Assembly: GCF_022965805.1 (NCBI RefSeq)
Contig: NC_133116.1
Location: 4,154,001 to 4,218,000 of the forward strand
Direction of reading: 5' to 3'
Origin: Primulina eburnea
Lineage: Eukaryota; Streptophyta; Magnoliopsida; Lamiales; Gesneriaceae
Length of the DNA stretch: 64,000 bases
Shown here: positions 1 to 12,240 of the stretch, one piece after another
Position numbering within the stretch: position 1 is the stretch's first letter
How the letters are laid out: every line of letters begins with the position of its first letter
Program-made: the position numbers and the translations under genes
Notes under the pieces: model-generated
Told to the model about the DNA's origin: nothing
What the model saw: only the letters and a program-made list of their open reading frames with translations
The model's database searches: none

Positions 1-1037
1 TTTATATCAAGTCTTGAATTTTATATTTATTAGTTTTTATGAATTAATTGAAGGAGTTTCTTGTATTGAGAATTCGCATAATTGTTCCCTGTTCACTCCT
101 ATGCGTTAGAGCTATTTATGCTTCATCTGATTATGTGATATATGTAGGTCTTTTTAGCACCTGTTTATTGGTTTTGATCTATAAATTTAATCTGTAATGG
201 TGAAGAGCTGAGTCAAGAGGGGACCAGATGAGCTAGTTTATGTGTTATGTGGTTAAAACTTGTCAAACATTATTATCCCTGAAATATGGAATAATTTTGT
301 GTGTGAGGTAAAACCACTTTGCTGCTCATGGTGTTTTTGATAATCTCCTTTGTTTTTCTTTAGTTTTAGGGTTTCAGACAATATGAAAATGTTGATGGTT
401 AATGACTAGTGGTAGTGGGAGTTGGCTGCAAACTCATGGATCTTAATGATCAGATGGGTTCAATTTAGCATAATTTGATCGGAACCTTCACAAACGATCT
501 ACTTTATACGTCAAATTGATCCTGATAACAATGAGGAGATGAATTCCTTGTTGCCTTTCTACGGGGATTCATTTGGTCAAGGGATTCCATGTACATGTAA
601 GCCAGCCCGGTAAAATTTTGTTTTACTAGCTGTTAGGTCAATCTTTGAATTTTGTTTTTCATCAACTTTACAGTTAAGTAATTGCCACTTATGCAACCTA
701 GGGTGGTTCCATGCAATTGAAGGATGTTATGTAGTTGTGCAAAACTTGTTCTTCTTCCTAGACTTTCAAAGCACGGTCGTACAAATACCATTTGTTTGTT
801 TTAGATTGATTTTCTTGAAGCTCACAATAAATTTGTTTTCTTCTTTCAAAGAACTTCCTCTGTACTTATATTTTCAGTTTTATTCATATAATCTTTGAAA
901 CATGTGTGTTGCAGAATATATATGTCATCATAAATTTATCTTTTTGTAATATTCTTAAATTTTGTGATATTTTGTTCGTTTTTTAGTTCCTTTGGTCCTT
1001 GAACTTTTCGTTTAAGTAATTTTTTTTTTATCTCTAG

Positions 1038-2016
1038 TTGTCGAAGAGTAGAAGGGTAACTATATCTGAATTTAGAGGGAGGACTTTGGTATCAATTAGG
1101 GAGTACTACAACAAAGGTGGCAAAGATCTTCCATCAGCTAAAGGTACTTATCTCTCAGGGATGTTTTACTACTGAAGCTTATGAGTTACTTGCATGTGAA
1201 AATCGTTTCTTTGTCCATGCTGTGTTGATTTTTTCCCTTATTTTTACCTCCCCGTGATATGCAATTAAATCTACCATAGAGATGTCTGATGTGGGATCAA
1301 AAGGATGAAACTTAATTGTTGAAATAGTATTCTCCCGTCTGCATCTTGTGTATTGGCAATATCATTTTGATTACAATTCTTCGAGTGCCATCTAATGATT
1401 TCTCTGGTATTTTGTGATATTTACGACTTTATGCATTTGAGTATCTTTACATCTTATTCTATAAATATTTTATCTTGTGACATGCTATTCAATATTCATA
1501 TACATTATTATTTTTTATCTTTTTATTTATTGAGAATGGAAAGTGCCCATTATGAAGCTAAAAAGTAAAAAAAACTAAAATGACAATAATTGTGAGCGGC
1601 TGAAGGAATGATAAACTTGGACCAGTTTTTCTCCCTTGTGCACTTTTTTGTCCCTGTCATGCATCAACAATTGAATTTACCAAAATAAATATTTCTATTA
1701 ATCATTCAGTTGAAGTTAGAATGTCAATTGATTTTTCGTAAATTATTAATCAAGTTCCAAAAAAGCAGCATCATGTTTCAATCGTTCTTCAACGATTACT
1801 GATCACCAACATAATATTATGCTGTTACCTGCTAATGAATATGCGACATCTTTTAGCTGCATGAAACTTTTTTTTATGTGCTGAAACTCTTAGAACAAGG
1901 TGAAACTTTGGATGTATGGGCTTGCAGGAATAAGCTTGACAGCTGAGCAGTGGGCATCCTTCAAGAAGAACGTACCCGATATTGAAAAGGCAATCAAGAA
2001 AATGCAATCTATGTGA
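1038..2016 (+). CDS. KELP: KELP-like RNA polymerase II transcriptional coactivator (PC4 family), 3' end
   Basis: Two exons are readable: 1038-1143 and 1928-2016, joined in phase across a GT-AG intron, ending in TGA. They encode the C-terminal PC4 single-stranded-DNA-binding fold: RRVTISEFRG, TLVSIREYYNKGGKDLPS, then GISLTAEQWASFKKNVPDIE and a short Lys-rich tail. This order and the VSIREYY and GISLTAEQW motifs are typical of plant KELP (about 165 residues), which has an N-terminal DEK_C domain followed by PC4. The protein binds DNA in the nucleus and supports activator-dependent transcription. The DEK_C exons are not seen in 1-1037, which reads as intron, so the gene starts before the window. 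It could be the relative KIWI, but the KNVPDIEKAIKKM ending fits KELP better. Confidence 0.85.
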
Positions 2017-3221
2017 CTGAAGGCGACTTCAACGAAAGAAGACGGTACGTCTACGTCTTTCCTTTGAACATTGAAATCTGCATCGATTTTGTGTTGTGAT
2101 ACTACAGCATTTTGATTTTGTGGGGGGTTTGATCGCGTAATATAAATATAGCATGTATCGTATGCTCATTTCCTCGCCTTTTAAGTTTGCTTTGGTGCAT
2201 CATTTGTTTACTCTGGATCTGTCAACGGAGATCAGCCTATTCATGGAGTCAACATGAAATCATTGATGAAACACATTAAAAAGATAAAATACTTCACAAT
2301 CATGAAATCATTGATGAAACACATTAAAAATGTATTAAAAAAAACTCGATAATCAAGCAGACATCAAGAAAGGACTAATGCATCACAAAATATTTTACTT
2401 AGTCTGCGGACAAAAGAAATATCAACAGGAGACAAACCAGACTCGGTTCCTACCACGACCACGTTCCCTTTTCCCTCCTAGGTCGATCATCGCCTCCAGA
2501 CGCACTTGTTTCAACAAAGTGGCTGGAATCTATAGAATCTGCAACTGCTTTAAGACTGCAATTTCCCATTTATATTTAACTTATACACCCGATAAAAGCT
2601 AGCTAGTGAAGATGGGTGCGTTCGTATTCGTGTGTGTGTGTGTGTGTACATGTATATGCAAGGATATAGAAAAAAATTAAAAGGTTCACGGGTTTCGAAT
2701 GAATGATTGGCATTTTATGGAACATTTGATTAAATTTGAAATAAAATTTTCTAGGAATGCGACTCAAATTGGAAACAAACTTACACATACAGACAGGCTA
2801 GGCAAGTAGAATAATAGCTGGACAAAAATAAATTTACCTATTTCACCATAAAACAAAGTTTTTACTCCCAAATTAATTCCAACGTGTCATTGATACTTGT
2901 GTTTTCACTTACATTTCATCCAATCCACGCACGATTACAGGTTTCATCCGCATCAAGGAATTTGCATTTAATAAAATAGAGAGGAGCTGTATTTTTTTAA
3001 AAAAACAAAATATTTAAATAAGTCCAAATCAAGGAATTTGCACGATTATTGGTTTTGATATTTATCGAACCAAAAAGATAGAAAAGAGTGATTCCCCGCA
3101 AAAAAAGTACACAAATCTCAATTTTTTTTTGTTCCCATTCACCACACAAAACATATTCCATCCCCCAAACCATAATCCCTCCATCAAAATCACCTGGAAA
3201 ATCTTCAAGAAAACAAGAGTC
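2017..3221. other. Intergenic spacer with small repeats
   Basis: No gene is supported here. The spacer holds a 28-bp direct duplication (about 2253-2281 and 2303-2331, unit beginning catgaaatcattgatgaaac) and a short (TG)n tract at 2631-2647. The last 150 bases should contain the promoter and leader of the S-protein homolog. Confidence 0.5.
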
Positions 3222-3683
3222 ATGACTTCTCATTTTTCCAAGGTAAACAATGTGATCATCAATGCGATCACATTAGTCTTCTTGATCACATCTTTCGTCC
3301 CCGGGGCCGAATCCGATTTCATATCGAAAAAGCTAAGGACGTTCTTCCCGAAGATCGAGGTGACGCTATCCAACGACGAAAACCATACGGTCTGGTTCAT
3401 GTGCCAGATGACTGATACAAGTAATTCCTTGCAGGCACTCCAAGCACAACAAACGTATCGATTCGAATTCACGCAGATAGCTTTCCCCATGAGATGGTGT
3501 TTCTTGTACATCAACAAGAATACTCACGGGTTCTTCTGGGCCTACACGGTGAGGGCGAGGTGCACCAAGTGCTTCTGGAGCATCAACAAGCACCCGCTCT
3601 TGTATCGTGGGGATAGATCGCGTTGGGAACGACAGAAACTCTTCATGCCTGAAGATTTCGACATCAACGAATATCTTCTATAA
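3222..3683 (+). CDS. S-protein homolog (plant self-incompatibility protein S1 family), secreted
   Basis: This is a single uninterrupted reading frame of 153 residues. The start at 3222 was chosen over the upstream in-frame ATG at 3129 because it gives a clean signal peptide: MTSHFSKVN, then a hydrophobic stretch NAITLVFLITSFVPGAES. The mature part has the family layout of about 120 residues: VTLSNDENHTVWFMC, YRFEFTQIAFPMRWCFLYIN, then a GFFWAYTVRARCTKCFWSI stretch. Four cysteines (in WFMC, RWCF and CTKC) match the conserved disulphide cysteines. The founding members are stigma proteins of poppy self-incompatibility. Most homologs in other plants are small secreted proteins, often reproductive, of unknown function. 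No introns, as is usual. The downstream 1.2 kb is AT-rich transposon remnant. Confidence 0.9.
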   Translation: MTSHFSKVNNVIINAITLVFLITSFVPGAESDFISKKLRTFFPKIEVTLSNDENHTVWFMCQMTDTSNSLQALQAQQTYRFEFTQIAFPMRWCFLYINKNTHGFFWAYTVRARCTKCFWSINKHPLLYRGDRSRWERQKLFMPEDFDINEYLL

Positions 3684-4086
3684 AATCTCGGATTCTCGAA
3701 ATGCCTCTTCTTCTATATTTCATGTGTTTGTCGATCGAAATTTGAAATGTCCTTCATTTGTATCAAGGTTAATTCGAGTTCGGTATCGCGGTTTTTTTTT
3801 TTTTATATATAACGATGAACCCATTATCCTTCGGCACATATTAATCGAACGACAAAAGTTCCATAACCATGGAATACAACAATTCATATGCTCCATCTTT
3901 TGTTGATATATATGAAGTATATTTTAAAACATAGTACATTGAGTTAGAACTTATATCCTAAATTTATCATCAATTATTCAATTCGTTAATTTGATCATTT
4001 TAAAACTTGATTTTGAACAATCGAGTTAGAAGTGTTTTTTTTAACAATGATATATATATATATATATTATTTATTTATATATATAT

Positions 4087-4471
4087 TCTATTTTATTAAA
4101 GTTGATAACATGATAGTAACCCGAAGGATACCAACTTTTTCTTCTAATTTTACCATGATTCTAATATTACACTTTTTAAAAATATAATAAAATTCAACCC
4201 ATACTTTTATTTTTTTTATTTCAACAATTCAAATATCAATTTAATCCCTCCATAATTTGTCAAATTTCATTTTAATCGTTCCAATTTTACTATATTCTAA
4301 TATTACATTTTTATTTTTTGTTATTTTTTTAAAAAAATTCAACTCAATTTTTTTTTTATTTCAACAATTTGAATATCAATTTAGTCCTTCCATAATTTGT
4401 CAAATTTCATTTTAATCCATCGATAATGATAAAAAAATTGTACACACGCATCGCGTATGCAGAATAACTAA
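4087..4471 (+). mobile_element. Helitron-like non-autonomous element (remnant)
   Basis: The segment begins TCTATTTTATTAAAG and ends with a small GC-containing palindrome (cacgcatcgcgtatg) followed by CTAA|T, as in Helitron 3' ends (hairpin, then CTRR, then T). Its interior resembles 59094-59340: both carry 'caatttagtcc-ttccataatttgtcaaatttca' type sequence and 'cgataatgataaaaaa-ttgtacacacg'. The 5' flanking base is T rather than the expected A, so the left edge is uncertain. Confidence 0.5.
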
Positions 4472-4472
4472 T

Positions 4473-4510
4473 ATATATATTTTATATATATATATATATA
4501 TATGTAAACA

Positions 4511-4554
<44 letters not shown>

Positions 4555-4556
4555 TG
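4473..4556. repeat. AT dinucleotide microsatellite
   Basis: Interrupted (AT)n tract directly after the Helitron-like remnant. Confidence 0.9.
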
Positions 4557-4799
4557 TAATACAATAGGATTTGAAATTCTAATTTGGTAAAAATAAATTA
4601 CAAAAATCGATGTATTTATATAATAAAAAATTTAATATCTCAAATTTCAGTTTTAATTAATCGTTTTTATTAATTTAATATTTTTTTGCGAAATATTTTA
4701 TGATGTGACATAGATAAAAATAACTCAAATTATTACAAAATGAAAGACATATACTAAAATTGAAATTGAAGATACATACTAAAAAGTAAAAACTATATT

Positions 4800-4807
4800 A
4801 TATATAA

Positions 4808-4887
<80 letters not shown>
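4800..4887. repeat. Long (AT)n microsatellite abutting the truncated IWS1 exon
   Basis: About 85 bases of nearly pure AT. It ends some 25 bases before the first recognisable IWS1 codons and so marks the point where the 5' part of that gene is lost. Confidence 0.95.
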
Positions 4888-4890
<3 letters not shown>

Positions 4891-6194
4891 GAGGAGAGAA
4901 GAGGATGAAGGGGGGAGAAAGGAGTGAAAATGATCAGTGTGAAGAAAATCAGAGTTATAATGAGGGATCACGAAGCTGATCTGGATGTAGGAGAAGCGGG
5001 ACACCGTTGCTGGCGGTGATTCTGAGGTTTGCCTCTGCCTATACAATGCTCGAGTCATGTAGTTTGCGATGTAAATTGTTGCATTTTCTCATTTTCCCTT
5101 TGTAGTCACTTAAACATTCCTTTGGGGGTTTGAATCATCTGTTTCGGGAATTTTGGCGGATTTGTTGAATATGGTATTCTGTATTTTTGCATTTAATGTT
5201 AGGGGGTGATGACGTGTGGAAATTTGATGAATTTGTGCGGTGAGATTTCATATGTGTCAGTACTTGTTTATTGACGACTGATTTGTATCCATTTACATGG
5301 GATTGTTTGCTTGTGTGATTTAATTAGTCTGATGAAATAATATTTTTATCGGAATAAAATTTATTAGTATTTATAACTGTACCATTGAAGACGACATTCC
5401 TCGTGTCAATATATTTGGAACGTCATCAAATGAAAACCTAATTTGACTACCTTGTTTCAACATAAACAATCACATTTATTGACTTAGACTTGGATAAGTT
5501 GCCAACCAATACCTAGTTGCTTGAACTGGGATTTGTGTTATTTAACTTAGTGTTTTTGCATTCTTATCCAAATTGTTGATGGAATTGGTAAATTAGTATT
5601 TTATAAGGAAGAATATGAATTGAGAATAAGTTTTGTTTCTGTTGGAGGTCGGTGTGTCCTGACAGGACGTGCCTTTCATTTGAGCCAATACATTGTTACC
5701 CGAAAGTTCCGCGATTGTAGCATGTCTGACTAATCATCAATGAAAACCAGTTTTGGCACTTTGGTCATAATGCCATACTCGGAGACCTGAAATTTTGTAG
5801 CAACATATCGACTAAATATTGGCCGGATATGAACGATGGGCTGCCCAATGGCTAAGTAATTTTCCATTTCTACATTCTTCTAGATGCATTATATTTACTA
5901 ATCTAGCTAGATTTTTGAGCCAATATCATGTTAAGATCGAGTATAATTTTGTAAGACGTAATTTTGTACTGTTGCTAAAGCTTGATACTCTTTGATTTCT
6001 AGATGAATGATTGTAAACATTTTCTTACTGGTTTAAATAAATATTGTGAGGTTTAGACTTTGATGAAATGTTTCCATCACCCTATTGCATTTGTTGCTTT
6101 GGTGATTTGAAAGTAAAAATAGAGACATAATTGTGGCCATATGGATGACTGATATTACGAATATTGCAGTTCGTTAATTACATAAGTTATTTTG

Positions 6195-6385
6195 CTATTC
6201 AAGAGTTATAGTTACATTCAGCTTGAAATAGGGAGTGAGCGGAGCCTTACAGGTACATGGTAGACGTAGAGATAAATTTTTTTTTTGGTTCTCATCACTC
6301 TGTAGAGTGACAATACTTTGTTGTCCTGCAGCTTCCATTCCCTTCAGACATGGAAACTTGTTTGAGCAAGTGTTGCTAAAATGCT
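6195..6385 (+). repeat. IWS1 intron segment duplicated at about 12245-12420
   Basis: The stretch around 'agggagtgagcggagcctta' and 'ttctcatcactctgtagag' aligns with 12297-12420 ('ggagtgagcatagcctcgca', 'ttctcattgctctgtaaag'), with small indels. It lies in the intron before exon 6470-6586. Confidence 0.75.
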
Positions 6386-8460
6386 ATAAGCTATTCTTAT
6401 ATGTTTATACAAGAGCAGTGTTAAATATATTAGAACATCATTTACTTGTCTTGTCTTCACACAGTATAGGATGATCAAGAGGGAGTTAGGAATATGGATG
6501 GCGATAACTTCGTTGATGACAGTGGTGTGTATCCTGCCGATCCGTTCGGAAATGATATTGAACATTCTCGAAGACGTGCTCCGCAGGTCGGGATTATTCT
6601 TTTTGAGTTGCATATCAGAGTTATTGGGTACTGTAAGTAGATCTTATTTTGCATCTGTAACTCCTCGAGGTATGGAAATCTCATTCTCTTTCGCCTCTAT
6701 GATTCAGCATTTGCATTTATAAACTCAGTCTGATGCGGGCTTAAAGTGCTCACTGTGCACACAGCTAAGCTGTAGGACATGACCCTCTGTGTTATTATTG
6801 AATGTTCCATTAACAATGCACCATTTATTAGGCTGGCGATTTTTCTTTAATTTTTCAAGGCTGCCACTAACAGGATAATTTAGACGCGAGACCTTGTTCG
6901 CAACAAGGAACATTTATATGCATCATGTTTAGATCACCTTCATACAATTCCTATAATCTTGTTCTACGATTCCTTATTTTTTGGTTGAACTCAAAGTGTT
7001 TTTTTTCCAGGTGGAGGTAGTAGCCTTTGGAGGGATCCTATGCCCGGGCCATCAAATTAACGTATTCAATGAGCTAATTTTATAATTTTTATGTCCACAT
7101 GTAATCTTTCTTTAATTCCTCGTTTTATGACCTGCTCTACCAAATTACTACAATCTCGACAAAATCTCCAGCGGTAGCATTCAATGATTTTCTCTCTCTT
7201 TTGACAGGAATCGCGCTTTCGAGAATTTTTTACATTTTTCCCATTCAATTTCTTGACTGTTCTGTCCTTAAACTATGCCTCTTTCCTCAATTCTTTTTCT
7301 TTTACTAGCTTTAAGTCTTATTTTTCCATAGGCATATGAATGCACCTACGCATTCCACCCTCCTCTCTCTCTCTATCTCTGTTTTCCAAGTTATATCTTA
7401 GAGAATTACATTTAGGTTGATCCTAATTTTTATGATGAGTTTTCCATCCGAAAAACTGGTATATGATTATTTTTGCTTGTAAATGATAAGCATTTTCTAA
7501 TGCTACAATTCCCTTGCTTTTACCTCACTTCAGGGAAGTTAATTCTTGTTTTGACAAGATTTGAGTGTTGGGACTTTATGGAGGCTAATTGATTTTGTTT
7601 CTGCTCTCTGTCTGTAGGCAGAAGAAGGCAAAGAGGACAAGGAAATCGAGGAGATCTTCGAGATGGCTAAGAAAAAGAAGAAGGTCGAAAAATCTGCTGA
7701 AGATATTGCTTTACATGTGGAAAAAGTGATGGCAGAGCTTGAAGTGGTTGCAGAAGTAGACGCGGAGCTGAATAGACAAGGAAAGCCTGCCATAACTAAA
7801 TTACTGAAGCTATCTTTTCTTACCGATTCCCTCTCAAAGTTAGTTGATGGCTCTTAATTTGTTTTCCGTTTTGCATGTTCCTTAAAACATTTTTATTTTA
7901 ATCTGTTTGCATGCTTTGTAGAAAGCATCTTCAGCAGGAGTTTCTTGATCATGGAGTTAAATCTGTTGAAGAATTGGCTTGAGCCCCTTCCTGATGGAAG
8001 CCTGCCTAATAGTAATGTTCGTGCAGCCGTTTTGCAGATCCTGAATGATGTGTGAAAAGAGTTCCCTTTATATACACACTTATATATTTTTTAAGTCCTC
8101 TTTGCTTTTATAATTGTTTGGAGGCTAATTGTCTGTTCTTGTCCTGAAGTTTCCAATTGATTTAGAACAGTATGATAGGAAGGAGCAACTAAAGAAGAGT
8201 GGCCTTGGAAAGGTTTGAGGATTTTTTGATGTAGCATTAAATTTGATCGCTCTTCATGTATTTTCCATGCAATATAATAGAGGAATGTGATGACTGTGAT
8301 TTTTGCAGGTCATTATGTTTCTATCGAAATCTGATGAGGAAATTACACCCAACAGAAAGCTTGCCAAGGAGTTGGTTGATAAATGGGTATCAATTTCCAT
8401 TGTTCTCCTTTTATGAGTTTATGAAGAACTTGACTCTATTTTCCTTTCAAGTAGTTTTTA

Positions 8461-9010
8461 TCGGGGATGACAATGGCTCGAGTTTGGGTTGACTAAGACA
8501 CGAGATCCCTTGTTTCCATTTTGAAGGACAAAATGCCCGCCTTGATCCGTCTAAACTGAAACCCCTTCACCACCCTGACCCATACCCAAAGTTAACGGGT
8601 TCTACCTGTCTGACAATTAAATTCATTTTTTTATTTTTAACTTGTATGATTATCACAAATATTAAATCAAAAATATCCACATTTTCAACAAAATATCAAA
8701 AGTAGCTATACTGTGGAGCAAGTAATTCATATAAATCCCACATATTAATTGGATGTTAACAATTTGCAACACACAAAATCCCATATAAAAGATAATCTTC
8801 AAAAAAGGAGGAAAATGGATAAATAAAAACCTAAACATATTGGGTATGAGTCGGATAATATTAAACCTGTTATCCAACCTATACCCATCTAGGTAAACTT
8901 GAATACCATTATCCAACTCGTACCCGTTTAATATTACCCAACCTGACCCAAGCGGGTTGGGTTTGGGTTGGGGTTGGTGCCCATTCTACAACCCGTACCC
9001 ATTGCATATC
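8461..9010. mobile_element. hAT-like MITE inside an IWS1 intron, with target duplication
   Basis: The 550-bp insert is flanked by a direct repeat TAGTTTTTA at 8452-8460 and 9011-9019, fitting the 8-bp (here up to 9) duplication of hAT elements. Its ends are imperfect inverted repeats (ggggatgacaatgg on the left, ccattgcatatc on the right). Near each end runs a low-complexity 'GGGTTGGGTTTGGGTT' / 'AACCTGACCC' region. There is no coding capacity. The partial IWS1 duplicate near 12700 lacks it. Confidence 0.8.
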
Positions 9011-10936
9011 TAGTTTTTAAAGGAAAAGTGCATGATAGGTCTATTGGTTGTTTGGGGGTAAAAAGATGAAAAATAGCATTATTTTTCACTGCATTAAATT
9101 GGAATTTGATAGCTTATAAATAAAGAAATATGTTCTTGCGTATATTATATTTCTGTAAATGCAGTTATCTATTGATAAGTAATTTACACAAGAAGTGTCG
9201 TTCCTATAAAAATGTTTCTTCTACTTTGGACAGTAGTCCCGTTCCAATCTTCAACTTATAATCTTGGCTGGGAATTTCGTATAAAATTGTATGCTGTACT
9301 TTACAGAGTCGACCATTATTTAATAAGAGCACTCGATTTGAAGACATGAAGAAGTTCGACGATGAAAGACTTTTTAGGAAGCCTTCTGCTAAAAAGTATT
9401 TGTTATCTTCTCAAAAATAAGATGAATTCTATTGTAATAAATCAATCTACCACTGAGATTATGTTTTTGTTAATATTCTGCAGGTCAATGAGTAGTGCTG
9501 CAGGAATTGCATCCCGAGATGATAAGCTTGTTTTGGCACAGTATGATCTCCTTACATTTAGCTGTTGATTTCTTGGATTGGTCAGGAAGTGCTGATTTAC
9601 TTTGTGCATACATCTCATCTGCTTGTCTAACATTTGAAGGGAGCCAAAACCTGGGCAGTCATCTTCAAGACAACATGCCTCAAGGCCTGAAGCAATGTCA
9701 ATGGATTTTGTTGTGCGTCCTCAGTCCAAGGTTGACCCAGATGCAGTTTGTGCCCGTGCCAAACAAGTTGTGCAAGATCCGCGTCGGGTGAAGGTTGGTA
9801 ACCATCTCCCATTTAAATATTTTCAGGGAAACTGAAGTTTCCATTGATTTGGTATTTGAGTACATTTGAATTGCTGGATGGAAATGCATTGTTCCTAATG
9901 AAAAAAACCTTTATTGTTGCATTTTCTTCTTTCAAGTCAACTGTTGCCCTTCCTATGATGGTGCTTTACTTCTAACTCATTGAATTTTGCCATTTGCATC
10001 ATGCTCCTTAAGTTAATGAACATTTAATGTGTTTGGATTATAGTTTTCAGATTGAGATTGTCCATTTAGTTATGATGGAAAATTCTGATGTTTTTATGTC
10101 AATGATCGTAGTTCTTCTCTATGTCATTTATAACCTCATAACACCTTTCGGGGCTACATATAGTACTCATAACTCTATAAATTGCACGAGTAAGTGTGGC
10201 TAATTTTGTAAATCACACTCTGCTTGCCGATTCGGGACAATGGAATCATCTTTCTCGGAGCTTGTAAAATTCCGCTAGTGACATTACTAACACAAGCAAG
10301 CTTTAATTTAATTTCATCCACCGGAAATGCTTTAAACTGGAAACTCTTTTGCTAGGCTTGATCCTTTTTTTATATTTTTTGTTTTTCCGGAAATGTAAAA
10401 TGTATTTTAGTTTGTTAATACAAAATTACAAAATGAGTCCATTCCTGAGAGAGACCAGGATGGTTGTCAATGAAGTAGCCAAGCTAAGGTTGACTCATAC
10501 TTCAGTTCTTTTGATTTTTTTTTTTGGGGTGCCAAGTTCATGTAAACATGCTAGCTCAAACTAAGTTTTGTCCTCTTGCGAGTTGAATTGATAATTTATA
10601 CCAGTCAGTAAAAACTAGAAACAGTTGAGCCAAATGCTCAAGCAGGGAGTAGAAAAATATGAAAGGATGAAGAAATTAGCAGCACACAGTAAATTATTTT
10701 TCTCTGTCTTTTTAAATAAACAGATTGAATTTGCAGTTTGCAGTTTGCTTCTCATACGAAAATGTTTTTATGCTTTATTATGAAAGGCTTGAATTATATA
10801 TTTTATAGCCTTCAACTTCAGCTCATACTTGGTCTAGTCTATATCATAGTAGACTTGGTTTGATTATAATTGATATGCCCTGCTTGTAGAATTTTTTTTT
10901 AATGATTTGATATTATCTTGACTGCAATATGATTTT

Positions 10937-10965
10937 CGTGCGTGCGTGCGTGCGTGCGTGCGTGC
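10937..10965. repeat. (CGTG)n tetranucleotide repeat
   Basis: About seven copies of CGTG inside the last IWS1 intron. Confidence 0.95.
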
Positions 10966-11477
10966 ATATGGAAGCACGATCTGCCAAATTCCACCTGATT
11001 TTAAATGTACTTGACAGTCATTCTACTTTAGGATATTTTCTTGTTGGCATTTTTGTTACAAGTTGCTTATTCCAAATTTGTTATGCTCACAGATAAATAA
11101 GAAACTGCAACAATTGAAAGCACCAAAGAGGAAGCAGCTGCAGGCTATTAAAATCAGCGTTGAAGGTCGTGGCATGGTGAAATATCTGTAGTAGTCTGGC
11201 TTGCCGGTCGACTAGGAGAAGGGAAAATTGCACCTATCTCCACTAGTTACTTTGGTGAGATGTGAGAGATCTTGAAATACTTTTATGTTTGAACTTATGT
11301 TATCTTACTAAATCTCCGGTGGCACTCCGAATGTTGTGTGATAAAATCTACGACATTACTTAAGATTTAACTGGATTTTGATGTCTTAGTTTCTTGTAAT
11401 CTATTTATTATTATTTGAAAATAGTAATAATAATAATAATATTGAATCCGTGATTCCGCCACGGATTGTCAAGTCCG

Positions 11478-12240
11478 CCTGCCGCCGTGAAGATGGACGT
11501 TAACCGAAAACATCTCCTCGGACCTCATCATCTCCGACATACTCACAGCCTTCGCCCGCGTCACCCATTGCTTCGTCCTTGGAGACGTGACCTTAGGGGC
11601 GTGCTGCGTTGATGAGCTCTCATCGCACGCCAGCGCCCTCGACGCCCACCTACTCGTACACTTCGGCCACAGCTGCCTCGTCCCCATCGACTCTACCACC
11701 ATCCCTGTGCTCTACATCTTTGTCGAGATTGCCATCAACACTTCAAAGCTACTCCAAGAGCTGAATCACAATTTGACGCCTGCGGATGCTAACAATTTCA
11801 TCATGGCGGGAAATCGAAACCACTATCAGCAGGGGAGGTTCTTGGCTGCACTGCACCAAGTTTGAAATTACATCTGCCCCAGGGATAAACGACGTGATTA
11901 TCTTCGTAGCAGATGGGAGGTTCCATTTGGAAGCATTCATGATTGCTAATCCCGGGATCAAAACATTCAGATATGATCCATATTTGTCAAAATTGTTTTT
12001 GGAGGAATATGATCATGATGGGATGAAGGATGATAGGAGAAGGGCCATAGAAAGAGCAATTAGAAATGCAAAGGATCGAGGAATCGTGTTGGGCACATTG
12101 GGAAGACAAGGCAATCCCAGAGTATTAGAAAGGTTAGAAGGCAAAATTAAGGATATAGGCTGGATTATATAGTGGTTCTGGTATCCGCATTATCGCCCAA
12201 GAAAGAGATGCATGGATTCAAATTGCGTGCCCCAGGTTAT
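11478..12240 (+). pseudogene. DPH1: DPH1 (diphthamide biosynthesis, 3-amino-3-carboxypropyl transferase subunit) pseudogene
   Basis: DPH1, with DPH2, carries out the first step of diphthamide synthesis on eEF2, using an iron-sulfur cluster. Readable blocks are SDILTAFARVTHCFVLGDV, GACCVDELSS, VHFGHSCLVPIDSTTIPVLY (11510-11725), then in another frame EVLGCTAP, INDVIIFVADGRFHLEAF, MIANPGIKTFRYDPYLSKL, EEYDHDGMK, GIVLGTLGRQGNPRVLERLE (11840-12165), and a frameshifted DAWIQIACPRL near 12205-12240. The N-terminal region is missing. About 40 residues are deleted between NNFIMAG and SAGEVLG, where the frame shifts, and the C-terminus after CPRLS is lost. No introns are seen in the retained part. This is a dead fragment. 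Its right edge runs into the duplicated IWS1 sequence. Confidence 0.85.

Larger units (their letters stand above)
4911..11191 (+). pseudogene. IWS1: IWS1 transcription elongation factor gene, probably non-functional
   Basis: Ten exons are recognisable: about 4911-5026, 6470-6586, 7618-7838, 7922-8049, 8150-8212, 8309-8386, 9307-9395, 9484-9540, 9640-9793 and 11093-11191. They encode the C-terminal two thirds of IWS1, the partner of SPT6 on elongating RNA polymerase II (in plants also a BES1 partner in brassinosteroid response). Recognised blocks are GGDSE, VRNMDGDNFVDDSG, KKKKKVEKSAEDIALHVE, AELNRQGKPAITKLLKL, NWLEPLPDGSLPN, FPIDLEQYDR, KVIMFLSKSDEEITPNRKLA, MDFVVRPQSKVDP and VEGRGMVKYL. All introns are GT-AG and phases agree. 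Two kinds of damage are visible: the acidic N-terminal exon is cut off by an (AT)n tract and its remnant is out of frame just before DTVAGGDSE, and exon 7922-8049 lacks 2 nt after DHGV (CATGGAGTTAAATCTG), bringing a stop at once. A sequencing error could explain the second lesion but not the first. Confidence 0.8.

Noticed and set aside
1..1037. Search for the DEK_C exons of the KELP gene
   Set aside because: No frame with the expected acidic N-terminal domain or a VICRL-type junction was found; the stretch reads as intron.
4798..5058. Minus-strand ORF of 86 codons ending in a long Ile-Tyr repeat
   Set aside because: It is a translation of the (AT)n tract and of antisense IWS1 exon sequence.
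11469..11702. Minus-strand ORF of 77 codons
   Set aside because: Antisense shadow of the DPH1 pseudogene, whose plus-strand frame carries the conserved motifs.
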